Below are positions 25,785 through 32,839 of a DNA stretch of 33,635 nucleotides, piece after piece; position 1 is the stretch's first letter; the number at the start of each line of letters is the position of its first letter. Location: NCBI RefSeq assembly GCF_000520715.1, contig NZ_ASSD01000529.1, forward strand, positions 1-33,635, read 5' to 3'. The DNA is from Paenibacillus zanthoxyli JH29 (GTDB taxonomy: Bacteria; Bacillota; Bacilli; Paenibacillales; Paenibacillaceae). The notes under the pieces were generated by a model that had not been told where the DNA came from, made no database searches, and worked only from the letters and a program-made list of their open reading frames with translations. Both the position numbers and the translations under genes were made by a program.

Positions 25785-26233
25785 AATGTAATGTAGTGAT
25801 GGAATGGCTTCCCCATTATATCGAAGGTCTGCTGGCTCCCGAAGCGGAGCGGGAAATGACGCAGCATATCGCGGCCTGCCAAGACTGCGCGCGGTGGCTG
25901 GAGGAAGCAAAGGCAATGGAGGAAATCTGGAAGGAAACGGCCGGCGCTCCGGACTTTCAGCCGCTTTCAGATATTCCCGATCTTGTCCCGCAGGTAATGG
26001 CGGAAATCGAACGGTTGGAATCTGCACGGCAGTCGGATGGTGCGGGACCTGCTGCCTCAAGGCGGCGCTCAGTGCGCCGGACCTCATGGGTTCACTACGG
26101 GCTCGCGGCCTGTCTGACCTTTGTGCTGCTTCAATATGGTGTATTTGAGCAGTTGGGCTATGGGCTGACGCAAATCAATGGCCAAATGTCGAACTCGGTT
26201 ATGGCATTATTCGGCCCTCAACAGCCCCGCTAG
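25781..26233 (+). CDS. zinc anti-sigma factor (ZAS / zf-HC2 type), single membrane span
   Basis: The 150-residue protein has a ZAS motif with Cys3, His29, Cys33 and Cys36 (HIAACQDC), an acidic-to-basic linker, and one hydrophobic segment at about 104-121 (WVHYGLAACLTFVLLQYG), leaving a short outside tail of about 30 residues. Such proteins hold an ECF sigma factor at the membrane until a signal triggers proteolysis. The ATG at 25781 is chosen over 25775 because AAAAGGGGAG is then 8 bases away; it gives a 4-base ATGA overlap with the sigma stop. The short outer tail means site-1 cleavage, if it occurs, has little room. Confidence 0.85.
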   Translation: MKCNVVMEWLPHYIEGLLAPEAEREMTQHIAACQDCARWLEEAKAMEEIWKETAGAPDFQPLSDIPDLVPQVMAEIERLESARQSDGAGPAASRRRSVRRTSWVHYGLAACLTFVLLQYGVFEQLGYGLTQINGQMSNSVMALFGPQQPR

Positions 26234-26300
26234 AGCGGAGGCCGTGGATCAATACGCTGCAATCGAATGTCGGCAAGACACATGATCAGGAGGATATTAC

Positions 26301-26801
26301 ATGATAAAAAAGAAACGCTGGCTCACTTTTATGCTGGCCATGGTTCCGGGACTCGGACATTTGTATCTGGGTTTCAAAAAACAGGGAATGCAGTTTATGA
26401 TCGGCGCGTTTGTCTGCATCGTCTTTATTCCTTCCATGCCGACAGTATTCCCGTTCGCGTTGGCCGCCCTGTGGTTCTATCAGCTGTTCGACGCCCTGCA
26501 AAAGGCAACATGGAACAAGCTCGCTTTTGCAGAGCACGAACGGCTGATGTATGGACCGGAAGGTCTTGGCTCGTCTTGGCCGCCGTTTGTCATGCCCCCG
26601 ATGCCCGATTACCCGCAGGATGACGTTAGTCCGGCATGGATGGGAGGCGCCTGCATCGTAGCAGGGGTTCTCCTGCTGCTGATTACGGTATTCCCGAGAC
26701 TGTGGGATTTGCTGACCGAACACAATATCGGTACTATTTTGCTGGCACTGGGCCTGATCAGTTATGGGCTGCATATGCTTAGAAAGAACACAAAAGCATA
26801 A
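26301..26801 (+). CDS. TM2-like polytopic membrane protein of unknown function
   Basis: The 166-residue protein starts MIKKKRWLTFMLAMVPGLGHLYLGFKKQG (shown in part as a TM2-type motif P-G-L-G-H-L-Y-L-G-x4-G) and has about four to five membrane segments: roughly 8-24, 28-60 (two), 112-130 and 140-158. A loop at about 75-110 is Pro/Met-rich. No enzymatic motif is seen. The ATG follows CAGGAGG. It lies 67 bases after the anti-sigma gene and 17 before the DUF4097 gene, so it very likely belongs to the same unit and may act in sensing or responding to envelope stress. Confidence 0.75.
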   Translation: MIKKKRWLTFMLAMVPGLGHLYLGFKKQGMQFMIGAFVCIVFIPSMPTVFPFALAALWFYQLFDALQKATWNKLAFAEHERLMYGPEGLGSSWPPFVMPPMPDYPQDDVSPAWMGGACIVAGVLLLLITVFPRLWDLLTEHNIGTILLALGLISYGLHMLRKNTKA

Positions 26802-26818
26802 GAACGGAGAATCATGGC

Positions 26819-27910
26819 ATGGGTAGATGGAAGATTGGAAGCTTGACGGCGGCGCTCGGCTCCATTGCGCTTGGCGTTATACTTGCGCTGATTCAATTCG
26901 GTAAGCTTACGTATGATGCGCTCGGGTATTTGTGGCCGGGACTGATTATTCTGCTTGGACTGGAAATGCTGCTGCGGTTGCTGTTTAGAACAGAGGCTAG
27001 GACCCGCACCAGCGGATGGGCAATCGTTCTGATTGTGCTGCTGGGTCTCGTGAGCGCAGGAAAATCCGTGCTTCCGGGAGGCTCGCTGGACACCCTGCTG
27101 GGTAAAGCGCATCTAAGCTCCGTTAACGGAACGGTGCAGATCGGAGAGAACATCAAAGCGGTCAGAATATCGATTCCGAGCGGCAAGGTTAAGGTGAACG
27201 GTATTCAGGGAAGCGCTCTAACCTATGATGGCCGCCTGCTCTTTCCCGGCAACAGCCAAAGCGACAGTGAACAGGCAATGAAAGAGAATTGGAAGGTAAG
27301 AACGGAAGGCGACACGCTAGTACTTGAAATGACGGCGGCAAAGAGCTTGTTTTCAGGCATTTACATCGGTTTTACCGGCAACACTCCCTATCTCAATGTA
27401 AGCCTTCCTGCGGATCTCGCAGTTAAGATCGGAACAAGCGACGGTTCGCTGGATGTTTCGGATCTGGACAGCGGGATCGAGGCCAGCACCTCCAACGGCA
27501 AAATTGAAATGCGGGGAATTAAAGGCGGGGTCAAGGCTGGCACAAGCAATGGTTCGCTTAATCTGCAGAGGGTGGAGGGAGGAGCCCATATCACCAGTTC
27601 CAACGGCTCCATCACACTGGAGAATATTGCCGGTCAAGTGTACGCCAAGAGCAGCAACGGCAGAATAACCATTGAATCTCCCGTTACGGGAAATTGGGAG
27701 TGCGCTTCGAGCAATGGCAGCATCTCGCTTACGATGCCGCAGACGACGGATGCGACGATTACCGCCGATACGTCTAATGGATCGCTGAAGGGAAGCGTCA
27801 GCTGGCAGAAACAAAGCGACAACAATGGAACTGCGGTGCTGGGCAGCGGAAATCATACTGTAAAGCTGTCCACAACCAATGGCAGCGTAAGCGCGGATAT
27901 TACGGAATAA
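26819..27910 (+). CDS. membrane-anchored DUF4097 repeat protein with LiaF-like N-terminus
   Basis: The 363-residue protein has three N-terminal hydrophobic segments (about 8-28, 33-57, 66-80), the middle one with GYLWPGLIILLGLEMLLRLL as in LiaI/LiaF-type regions. The rest (about 95-363) is an outside or soluble DUF4097 domain with at least eight repeats of the T/S-S-N-G-S/R/K-I/L type at roughly 18-20 residue steps, predicting a right-handed beta-solenoid. In other Bacillales DUF4097 proteins go with envelope-stress sigma factors and two-component systems. ATG at 26819 has ACGGAGA about 8 bases upstream. A 10-bp hairpin without T-run follows at 27928. Confidence 0.82.
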   Translation: MGRWKIGSLTAALGSIALGVILALIQFGKLTYDALGYLWPGLIILLGLEMLLRLLFRTEARTRTSGWAIVLIVLLGLVSAGKSVLPGGSLDTLLGKAHLSSVNGTVQIGENIKAVRISIPSGKVKVNGIQGSALTYDGRLLFPGNSQSDSEQAMKENWKVRTEGDTLVLEMTAAKSLFSGIYIGFTGNTPYLNVSLPADLAVKIGTSDGSLDVSDLDSGIEASTSNGKIEMRGIKGGVKAGTSNGSLNLQRVEGGAHITSSNGSITLENIAGQVYAKSSNGRITIESPVTGNWECASSNGSISLTMPQTTDATITADTSNGSLKGSVSWQKQSDNNGTAVLGSGNHTVKLSTTNGSVSADITE

Positions 27911-27927
27911 GCTTGAAATCAAGAAGA

Positions 27928-27964
27928 AGCCGCACGCCTCAGAGAAATCCGGCAGCGTGCGGCT
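27928..27964 (+). other. perfect 10-bp stem-loop after the DUF4097 gene
   Basis: AGCCGCACGC (27928-27937) pairs with GCGTGCGGCT (27955-27964). No T-run follows. It probably marks the 3' end of the sigma-module mRNA by stabilisation or processing. Confidence 0.55.
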
Positions 27965-28207
27965 GTGCTGTCCAAATCCAGAAATTAATAGCTCCCGGAC
28001 TTATCTGTTCATTGTCTTACCAGGCGTATGCCTACTCGTATGGAGCAAATGTAATGAATGCCGGGCAATCGGGAATGCTATCGTTGTTGAAACGGCGCTC
28101 GGCCGTAATATTCCAGCTCTGATTTGCGAAAGGTGTGCTTTTCACTCGATCCTAACCGGGTTATAGGCTATTCCTATTAATATGATAGATTCTATATCTT
28201 TGTCCTT
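27965..28207. other. gap without an assigned gene
   Basis: The stretch from 27911 to 28286 holds the hairpin at 27928 and the leuB promoter at 28208. Between them a plus-strand frame (to 28166) encodes two C-x-x-C pairs (C-N-E-C and C-E-R-C) but has no ribosome site and its start overlaps the hairpin. I do not call it a gene; it might be a remnant. Confidence 0.4.
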
Positions 28208-28236
28208 TTGACCTCATTATGTTACAACAATATACA
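28208..28236 (+). promoter_or_regulatory. sigma-A promoter of leuB
   Basis: TTGACC (28208-28213) and TATACA (28231-28236) are 17 bases apart, about 50 bases before the gene. This shows leuB can be expressed apart from the T-box operon. Confidence 0.75.
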
Positions 28237-28286
28237 GAAGAACTATGTCCGTGCATGGCGCGGATTAACTTGAGGAGTGACGAAGA

Positions 28287-29366
28287 ATGAGCGAAGTTAA
28301 AAAAATCGCCGTAATCGCAGGGGACGGCATTGGTCCCGAGGTTGTGGCGGAAGCGGAAAAAGTATTGAAAGTAACCGAGGAGGTATTCGGCTACAAATTT
28401 GAGACCGAGCACGCCCTGTTCGGCGGCATCGCAATCGACGAGAAGGGCACGCCGCTGCCTGCTGAAACGCTGGATATCTGTAAAAACGCGGACGCTGTGC
28501 TGCTGGGAGCTGTCGGCGGTCCTAAATGGGATACCAATCCGAAGGAGCTCCGTCCGGAGACTGGGCTGCTGGGCATCCGCAAAGCGCTGGGGCTGTTCTC
28601 GAATCTCCGTCCCGCAGTCGTATTCGACTGCCTGAAGGATGCTTCCACGCTGAAGCCGGAAGTGCTTGAAGGAACGGATCTGATCGTCGTGCGCGAACTG
28701 ACGGGCGGTATTTACTTCGGCGAGAAGTTCCGCCGTGACAGCGAGCAGGGGGAAGAAGCGGTAGACACCTGCGCATACAATGTGGCCGAAGTGGAACGCA
28801 TCGCCCGCCAGGCATTTGAAATTGCCGCCAAGCGCCGGGGCAAGCTGGCTTCCGTCGACAAAGCGAACGTGCTGGAAACGTCGCGTCTCTGGCGTGAGGT
28901 GGTTATCCGGGTCTCGGCAGATTATCCGAACGTGGAACTGGAGCATGTACTGGTCGACAACTGCGCCATGCAGCTGCTGCGCCGCCCTTCGAGCTTCGAC
29001 GTCATCGTGACCGAGAACATGTTTGGCGATATTTTGAGCGACGAAGCCGCGATGCTCACAGGCTCCATCGGCATGCTGGCTTCCGCTTCGCTGGGCGAAG
29101 GAAGCTACGGCCTTTATGAGCCGGTGCATGGTTCCGCGCCGGACATTGCAGGACAAGGATTGGCCAATCCAATCGCCACGATCCTCTCGCTTGCCCTGAT
29201 GTTCCGTCTGACTTTCGGCTATGAAGACGCGGCAGCCGCGATCGAAGCCGCCGTAGCTCAGGTGCTTGATGCAGGTCACCGTACCAGCGATATCGCCGTA
29301 GACAAGAGCAAGGCGATCAGCACGAGCGAGATGGGCGACCTGATTGTCGCAGCCATCCGCAAATAA
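28287..29366 (+). CDS. leuB: 3-isopropylmalate dehydrogenase
   Basis: The 359-residue NAD-dependent enzyme oxidises 3-isopropylmalate in leucine synthesis. Visible are [21 protein letters not shown] at the start (shown up to the GDGIGPEV core), the substrate-site [11 protein letters not shown] and [12 protein letters not shown], the metal-site [15 protein letters not shown], and the NAD-site [21 protein letters not shown] follows GAGGAGTGA. It has its own promoter and is separated from leuA by the sigma module; leuC and leuD are not in the window. Confidence 0.97.
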   Translation: MSEVKKIAVIAGDGIGPEVVAEAEKVLKVTEEVFGYKFETEHALFGGIAIDEKGTPLPAETLDICKNADAVLLGAVGGPKWDTNPKELRPETGLLGIRKALGLFSNLRPAVVFDCLKDASTLKPEVLEGTDLIVVRELTGGIYFGEKFRRDSEQGEEAVDTCAYNVAEVERIARQAFEIAAKRRGKLASVDKANVLETSRLWREVVIRVSADYPNVELEHVLVDNCAMQLLRRPSSFDVIVTENMFGDILSDEAAMLTGSIGMLASASLGEGSYGLYEPVHGSAPDIAGQGLANPIATILSLALMFRLTFGYEDAAAAIEAAVAQVLDAGHRTSDIAVDKSKAISTSEMGDLIVAAIRK

Positions 29367-29394
29367 GAGAAAAACGTCACAGAATATTCCTAGT

Positions 29395-29409
29395 TTATAA
29401 TTATTATAA
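29395..29409. promoter_or_regulatory. PerR box
   Basis: TTATAATTATTATAA is a perfect 7-1-7 inverted repeat identical to the PerR consensus. It lies 20 bases before the -35 box of the peroxiredoxin promoter. Peroxide-induced derepression by PerR is therefore likely; its upstream position is a little unusual. Confidence 0.85.
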
Positions 29410-29428
29410 AAAAATAATGAATGTAATC

Positions 29429-29457
29429 TTGACTTTGATTTTGTACGGTGATACCAT
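29429..29457 (+). promoter_or_regulatory. probable sigma-A promoter of the peroxiredoxin gene
   Basis: TTGACT (29429-29434) and TACCAT (29452-29457) are 17 bases apart. An 8-bp inverted repeat ATTTGGTT/AACCAAAT (29456-29463 and 29481-29488) begins at the -10 box and spans the expected start site. Confidence 0.55.
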
Positions 29458-29580
29458 TTGGTTTGTAACAGCAGAGACGTAACCAAATCCATCATAATCA
29501 AGAAAGACACCGCCTCATCACCCCTAATGGGGGTGGATGGCAGCTTGTTTTTCTTACATAATCAAAGGAGGATTTTCACA

Positions 29581-30120
29581 ATGGCAGAACGTTTGGTAGG
29601 CAAACCGGCTCCGGATTTTACTATGGAAACCGTAACGGGAGACGGCAAAGAATTTGGCAAAGTTAGCTTGTCCGACTATCGCGGCAAATGGCTCGTATTT
29701 TTCTTCTATCCTCTGGATTTCACTTTCGTGTGCCCGACTGAAATTACGGCGCTCAGCGAAGCGGCTGACCAATTCACGGCGCTTGATACTGAAATTCTTG
29801 GTGTTAGCATCGATTCCGTACACAGCCATAAGGCTTGGATCAACGCTCCGAAAGACGCGGGCGGTCTTGGCCAACTGAAATTCCCGCTTGCTTCCGACAT
29901 TACGAAGAAGGTAGCCAGCGATTACGGCGTATTGATCGAAGAAGAAGGCATTGCGCTTCGTGGTCTCTTCATTATCGATCCGGAAGGCGAACTGAAATAC
30001 CAAGTGGTTAACCATAACGATGTAGGCCGCAGCGTAGAAGAAACCCTGCGCGTGCTGCAGGCGCTGCAATCCGGCGGATTGTGCCCTATGAACTGGAAAC
30101 CGGGCGACAAGAACCTGTAA
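29581..30120 (+). CDS. 2-Cys peroxiredoxin (AhpC/Prx1 type)
   Basis: The 179-residue thiol peroxidase has the peroxidatic Cys51 in the [10 protein letters not shown] motif and the resolving Cys168 in [12 protein letters not shown] near the C-terminus, as in typical 2-Cys (Prx1/AhpC) enzymes that reduce hydrogen peroxide and alkyl peroxides. ATG at 29581 follows AAAGGAGG; the longer frame from 29458 covers the leader and is rejected. No ahpF-like reductase follows, so thioredoxin may be the reductant. A PerR box upstream fits its role. Annotated often as ahpC, but the exact subgroup is not certain, so no symbol is given. Confidence 0.95.
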   Translation: MAERLVGKPAPDFTMETVTGDGKEFGKVSLSDYRGKWLVFFFYPLDFTFVCPTEITALSEAADQFTALDTEILGVSIDSVHSHKAWINAPKDAGGLGQLKFPLASDITKKVASDYGVLIEEEGIALRGLFIIDPEGELKYQVVNHNDVGRSVEETLRVLQALQSGGLCPMNWKPGDKNL

Positions 30121-30171
30121 GCATAAGCTCTGCGAGGCTTCCCTCATCTAAGTCCTTTGAAATGCTGAATC

Positions 30172-30213
30172 AAAGCCTCCTACCGGATGATTATCCGGTC
30201 AAGGGGGCTTTTT
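30172..30213 (+). terminator. terminator after the peroxiredoxin gene
   Basis: AAAGCCTCCT (30172-30181) pairs with AGGGGGCTTT (30202-30211, one G-U), with an inner ACCGGAT/ATCCGGT stem, followed by T residues. Confidence 0.8.
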
Positions 30214-30363
30214 GCAACAAAACGCCCGCCAGTCTTGGCTTTATACGCTATAAAATGGGCATAACGTTGAGATAAAAACCTTTTATCAGCAGGAATCGCC
30301 GGCAACCGAGTATAATACAATAATACGAAACCATTGGAACTGACCTGAGGAGGGTGAACAATC

Positions 30364-30771
30364 ATGAGTTTTTGCTGTGGAGCGAGTATGGTAGGTACCA
30401 AGGGGACGCTTAAGCATTATCGCACGCAAGTCCATAATGTTCCCCTGCTTTTTTGCCCGGTATGTCACCGGGTCGAGGTTCATTACAAGGTCGAGAATGA
30501 GTATGAAATCTTGGCGGAATACGCGCATGGCGACGGCGTTACCGATGTGGATTTCCAGGATTATGTGATGGAAGATGAAGAGTCGATTTTTGAAAATGTC
30601 GTCAATATGGAAAGTGAAGACGCTATGGCTGTTATCCGCAGCCAGATTGATATGGCGCTTGATCTGCTGGCCGTGTCCAAACAGATTGGTGATGTCAAGT
30701 GGGAGCGGGAGCTAAAGAAGAGACTCGCTGTCATGAGTCAGCGCCGTCATCGTCTTCAGCAAAAAGCGTAA
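30364..30771 (+). CDS. small Cys-rich (zinc-ribbon-like) protein of unknown function (135 aa)
   Basis: The ATG follows TGAGGAGGG at good spacing. The N-terminal 40 residues carry C4-C5 and C31-P-V-C34 (MSFCCGASM, LLFCPVCHRVEVHY), a likely zinc ribbon, although the first pair is adjacent rather than C-x-x-C. The middle is very acidic (DFQDYVMEDEESIFENVV) and the C-terminus is a basic helix ending in QRRHRLQQKA. No signal or membrane segment. A TATAAT at 30311 may be its -10 box. A terminator follows at 30829, so it is a single-gene unit. Function unknown; similar small proteins occur in other Paenibacillus as far as I recall. Confidence 0.75.
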   Translation: MSFCCGASMVGTKGTLKHYRTQVHNVPLLFCPVCHRVEVHYKVENEYEILAEYAHGDGVTDVDFQDYVMEDEESIFENVVNMESEDAMAVIRSQIDMALDLLAVSKQIGDVKWERELKKRLAVMSQRRHRLQQKA

Positions 30772-30828
30772 AGGTATGGCGTGTATTATTACTTCTCTGG
30801 AAAAATCTCCGCAATTGCGACGACACTG

Positions 30829-30875
30829 AAAAAGGCCGTGAATTTCTACTTCATGTAGAGATCCATGGCCTTTTC
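30829..30875 (+). terminator. terminator after the Cys-rich protein gene
   Basis: AAAAGGCC (30830-30837) pairs with GGCCTTTT (30867-30874); A-run and T-run on the two sides allow action in both directions. Confidence 0.65.
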
Positions 30876-30889
30876 AATTGGAAGGTAAA

Positions 30890-31035
30890 AAAGCTTCGTG
30901 GAAGCTTTGAAGGAATAAACGCTTGGTTGCGGAAAATGACAAAAAAGAAAAACCACCGTAAACGGCCGTAAATCGCGGTTTCTCCGTTTGGTTGAAGCGA
31001 ATTTCGATGTTCTCGCAATGGCGAGGAGCCTTTTT
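30890..31035. other. gap with two more hairpins, no gene
   Basis: AAAGCTTC-GTG-GAAGCTTT (30890-30908) is a perfect hairpin with its T-run on the minus strand. CTCGC-AATG-GCGAG (31012-31025) is followed by GAGCC and TTTTT, a plus-strand terminator-like element. No coding gene ends just before either one. Confidence 0.45.
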
Positions 31036-31103
31036 CATGAAGAATAGCTGTTGCTTAGGCCTTCGAGACGGCACTAAAGTATTATTTTATGAATTTTTTG
31101 ACA

Positions 31104-31110
31104 TTCGACA
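31104..31110 (-). promoter_or_regulatory. Spo0A box-like site
   Basis: On the complementary strand this reads TGTCGAA, the core 0A box (TGNCGAA). It lies right after a TTGACA (31098-31103), about 210 bases before the kinase start. Confidence 0.5.
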
Positions 31111-31196
31111 GTATCTCTGATTGCTTTGAGCACTTTTCTTGGATATGATTGGAATATAGTTAAAACACTTGGATGACTGAATAAAACGAAGATGAT

Positions 31197-31203
31197 TGCC
31201 GAA
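31197..31203 (+). promoter_or_regulatory. second Spo0A box-like site
   Basis: TGCCGAA matches TGNCGAA on the plus strand, about 120 bases before the kinase start. A 7-base degenerate motif can occur by chance, but two in 100 bases before a sporulation-type kinase are suggestive. Confidence 0.4.
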
Positions 31204-31260
31204 TGTACTAGCGGTTCCATAGCATACACTTATATAACAGCCTATTTTGATGTCGCAGAA

Positions 31261-31301
31261 CTGCTTCGTCAATTTAGTCGTTCTGCTCCGTCAATTTCAG
31301 T
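31261..31301 (+). repeat. 22-base-spaced imperfect direct repeat
   Basis: CTGCTTCGTCAATTTAGT (from 31261) and CTGCTCCGTCAATTTCAGT (from 31283) share 16 or more positions and are 22 bases apart, about two helical turns, just before the kinase ribosome site. Confidence 0.6.
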
Positions 31302-31321
31302 TGAAGGGGGAACTTCACATC

Positions 31322-32437
31322 GTGCTACATGAAATTCACGAAAGTCGGCTTCTGTCGCCGCGATCGTTCCAAGCCGGGCTTCTGGACAGTACATATGAAA
31401 ATGTTCTGGAGCATATTGATTGTGGAGTCATGCTTTTTGATGAAGAAGGAGTTCTAACCTTTGTAAATGCGCGGGCGTACGGAATGCTAGAGCTCCAGCG
31501 CTATACGCTGGCAGGATGCACTGTAGTCGATTTGCTGACACATTTTTCTTTGAGCCGAATCAAGAAGAGACAACTGCTGCATATCTATCGGGAGACGGTT
31601 TACAAAGGAAAGACGATGTATGAGTTTATGGACGAGTATGGTCGCTATTGGGAAGTAAACGCTTCCTTTGGCGGGGATATGAACGGCAGCTACTTATTTA
31701 CTTTTAAGGAAATTTCCGATTATAAAAAGATAGAACAAACCGCTTACCAAAATGACAATCTGGCTATGCTAGGCAAATTATCCGCCTCCATTGCCCATGA
31801 AATCCGGAATCCTTTGACAGCCATTCGCGGATTCATCCAGCTGCTTCGCCCGCATCTGCAGGGACTTGGAAAGGAAGAATATGCTAAGATCATCTTGGCG
31901 GAGATCGACCGTGCCAATGATATTATTCATGAGTTTCTCTCCTCGTCCAAGCCTTCACCTCCTCAAGCCGGAATCATTTCCGTTTCCGCCCTGCTGAAAG
32001 AAGTCATACTGCTAACAGAAAGCGAAGTCTTGATGAAGGGCTGCCAGATCGTTCTTAATGCTTTAGCCAGCGACTTGTATATTTCCGTAGATGTGAAGCA
32101 GATTAAGCAGGTCCTGATCAATATGATAAGAAACGCCCTGGAGGCTGTCTCCGACCGCTTGGACGATATCACAGGGAGGATTGAGCTTGGGGCGTATAGA
32201 GAAGGCGGAGAGGTGCGGATCATCGTCTCTGACAACGGTAAAGGCATGGATGTGTGCACCATGAGCCATCTGTTCAACCAGTTCTTCACCACCAAGGAGA
32301 ATGGCACGGGGCTGGGCCTTTCCGTGAGTGACCGGATTATCAAAAATCATGGGGGACGCATTTCCGTCAGCAGCCGGCTTAATGAGGGGACCAGTTTTGT
32401 GATATCGCTTCCGCTGACCCCGGGGCTTACCGCATAA
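31322..32437 (+). CDS. cytosolic PAS-domain sensor histidine kinase (sporulation kinase type)
   Basis: With this start the product is 371 residues. A PAS domain spans about 25-135 (VLEHIDCGVMLFDEEGVLTFVN). The HisKA domain has phospho-acceptor His159 in ASIAHEIRNPLTAIRGF, and the HATPase domain shows the N box QVLINMIRNALEAV, G1 SDNGKGMD and G2 GTGLGLSVSDRII. There is no membrane segment and no adjacent response regulator, as in Spo0A phosphorelay kinases (KinA/KinE group), so phosphorylating Spo0F is a reasonable inference. The start is GTG at 31322, with GAAGGGGG 11 bases upstream; an in-frame TTG/ATG at 31247-31250 lacks a ribosome site. A 20-bp-stem terminator follows. Confidence 0.88.
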   Translation: MLHEIHESRLLSPRSFQAGLLDSTYENVLEHIDCGVMLFDEEGVLTFVNARAYGMLELQRYTLAGCTVVDLLTHFSLSRIKKRQLLHIYRETVYKGKTMYEFMDEYGRYWEVNASFGGDMNGSYLFTFKEISDYKKIEQTAYQNDNLAMLGKLSASIAHEIRNPLTAIRGFIQLLRPHLQGLGKEEYAKIILAEIDRANDIIHEFLSSSKPSPPQAGIISVSALLKEVILLTESEVLMKGCQIVLNALASDLYISVDVKQIKQVLINMIRNALEAVSDRLDDITGRIELGAYREGGEVRIIVSDNGKGMDVCTMSHLFNQFFTTKENGTGLGLSVSDRIIKNHGGRISVSSRLNEGTSFVISLPLTPGLTA

Positions 32438-32510
32438 CCTAAAAGCAGGACAGAATTGCTCCTCGCTTCCCCTCTCCCTGGAGAAATCAGCACGATTACG
32501 GGAAATTTGT

Positions 32511-32569
32511 AAGCATACAAAGGGACCGGCGAGATGATCCCTTGGCCGGTCCCTTTGTATGCTTTTTAT
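32511..32569. terminator. very strong terminator with a perfect 20-bp stem
   Basis: Positions 32511-32530 are a perfect complement of 32545-32564 with a 14-base loop. Five T residues follow on the plus strand (32562-32566). It separates the kinase from the convergent feo genes. Confidence 0.9.
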
Positions 32570-32588
32570 CAATTACAATCCGGCTTGA

Positions 32589-32795
32589 TTACTTTGGTGC
32601 AGTCCCTGATGGCGGGAGCGTTTCCTGGGTGCTGCAGCAGGCTTGTGAGAAGTCATTGGACGCGCCCGGGCAGCTTTTTCCTTTGTCACATCCGGCACAA
32701 GCGCCCTTTTTCCCCTTTTGCACATGGCGATAGAGAATCCAGCCGGAATAACCGAAAATAGCGGCAACAATCAATGTATTAATCAATATGCTCAT
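32589..32795 (-). CDS. FeoB-associated Cys-rich membrane protein
   Basis: The 68-residue protein has one N-terminal membrane helix (about 3-22), a basic stretch and a Cys-rich tail with CAGCDKGKSC and QACC, the layout of the FeoB_associated family. These proteins accompany FeoB ferrous iron transporters; their job may be to handle iron or stabilise the complex, but is not well known. ATG at 32795 is chosen because GCGGGGG lies about 8 bases upstream; a frame from 32819 begins before that site. It lies 44 bases after the feoB stop. Confidence 0.88.
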   Translation of the reverse strand: MSILINTLIVAAIFGYSGWILYRHVQKGKKGACAGCDKGKSCPGASNDFSQACCSTQETLPPSGTAPK

Positions 32796-32839
32796 TACGT
32801 AATTCCCCCGCTTTCCCATATAGGGCTATTCGTATTGGC

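Noticed and set aside
28161..29510. 449-codon minus-strand frame opposite leuB
   Set aside because: It is antisense to leuB and runs through its promoter and the PerR box; no ribosome site or domain.
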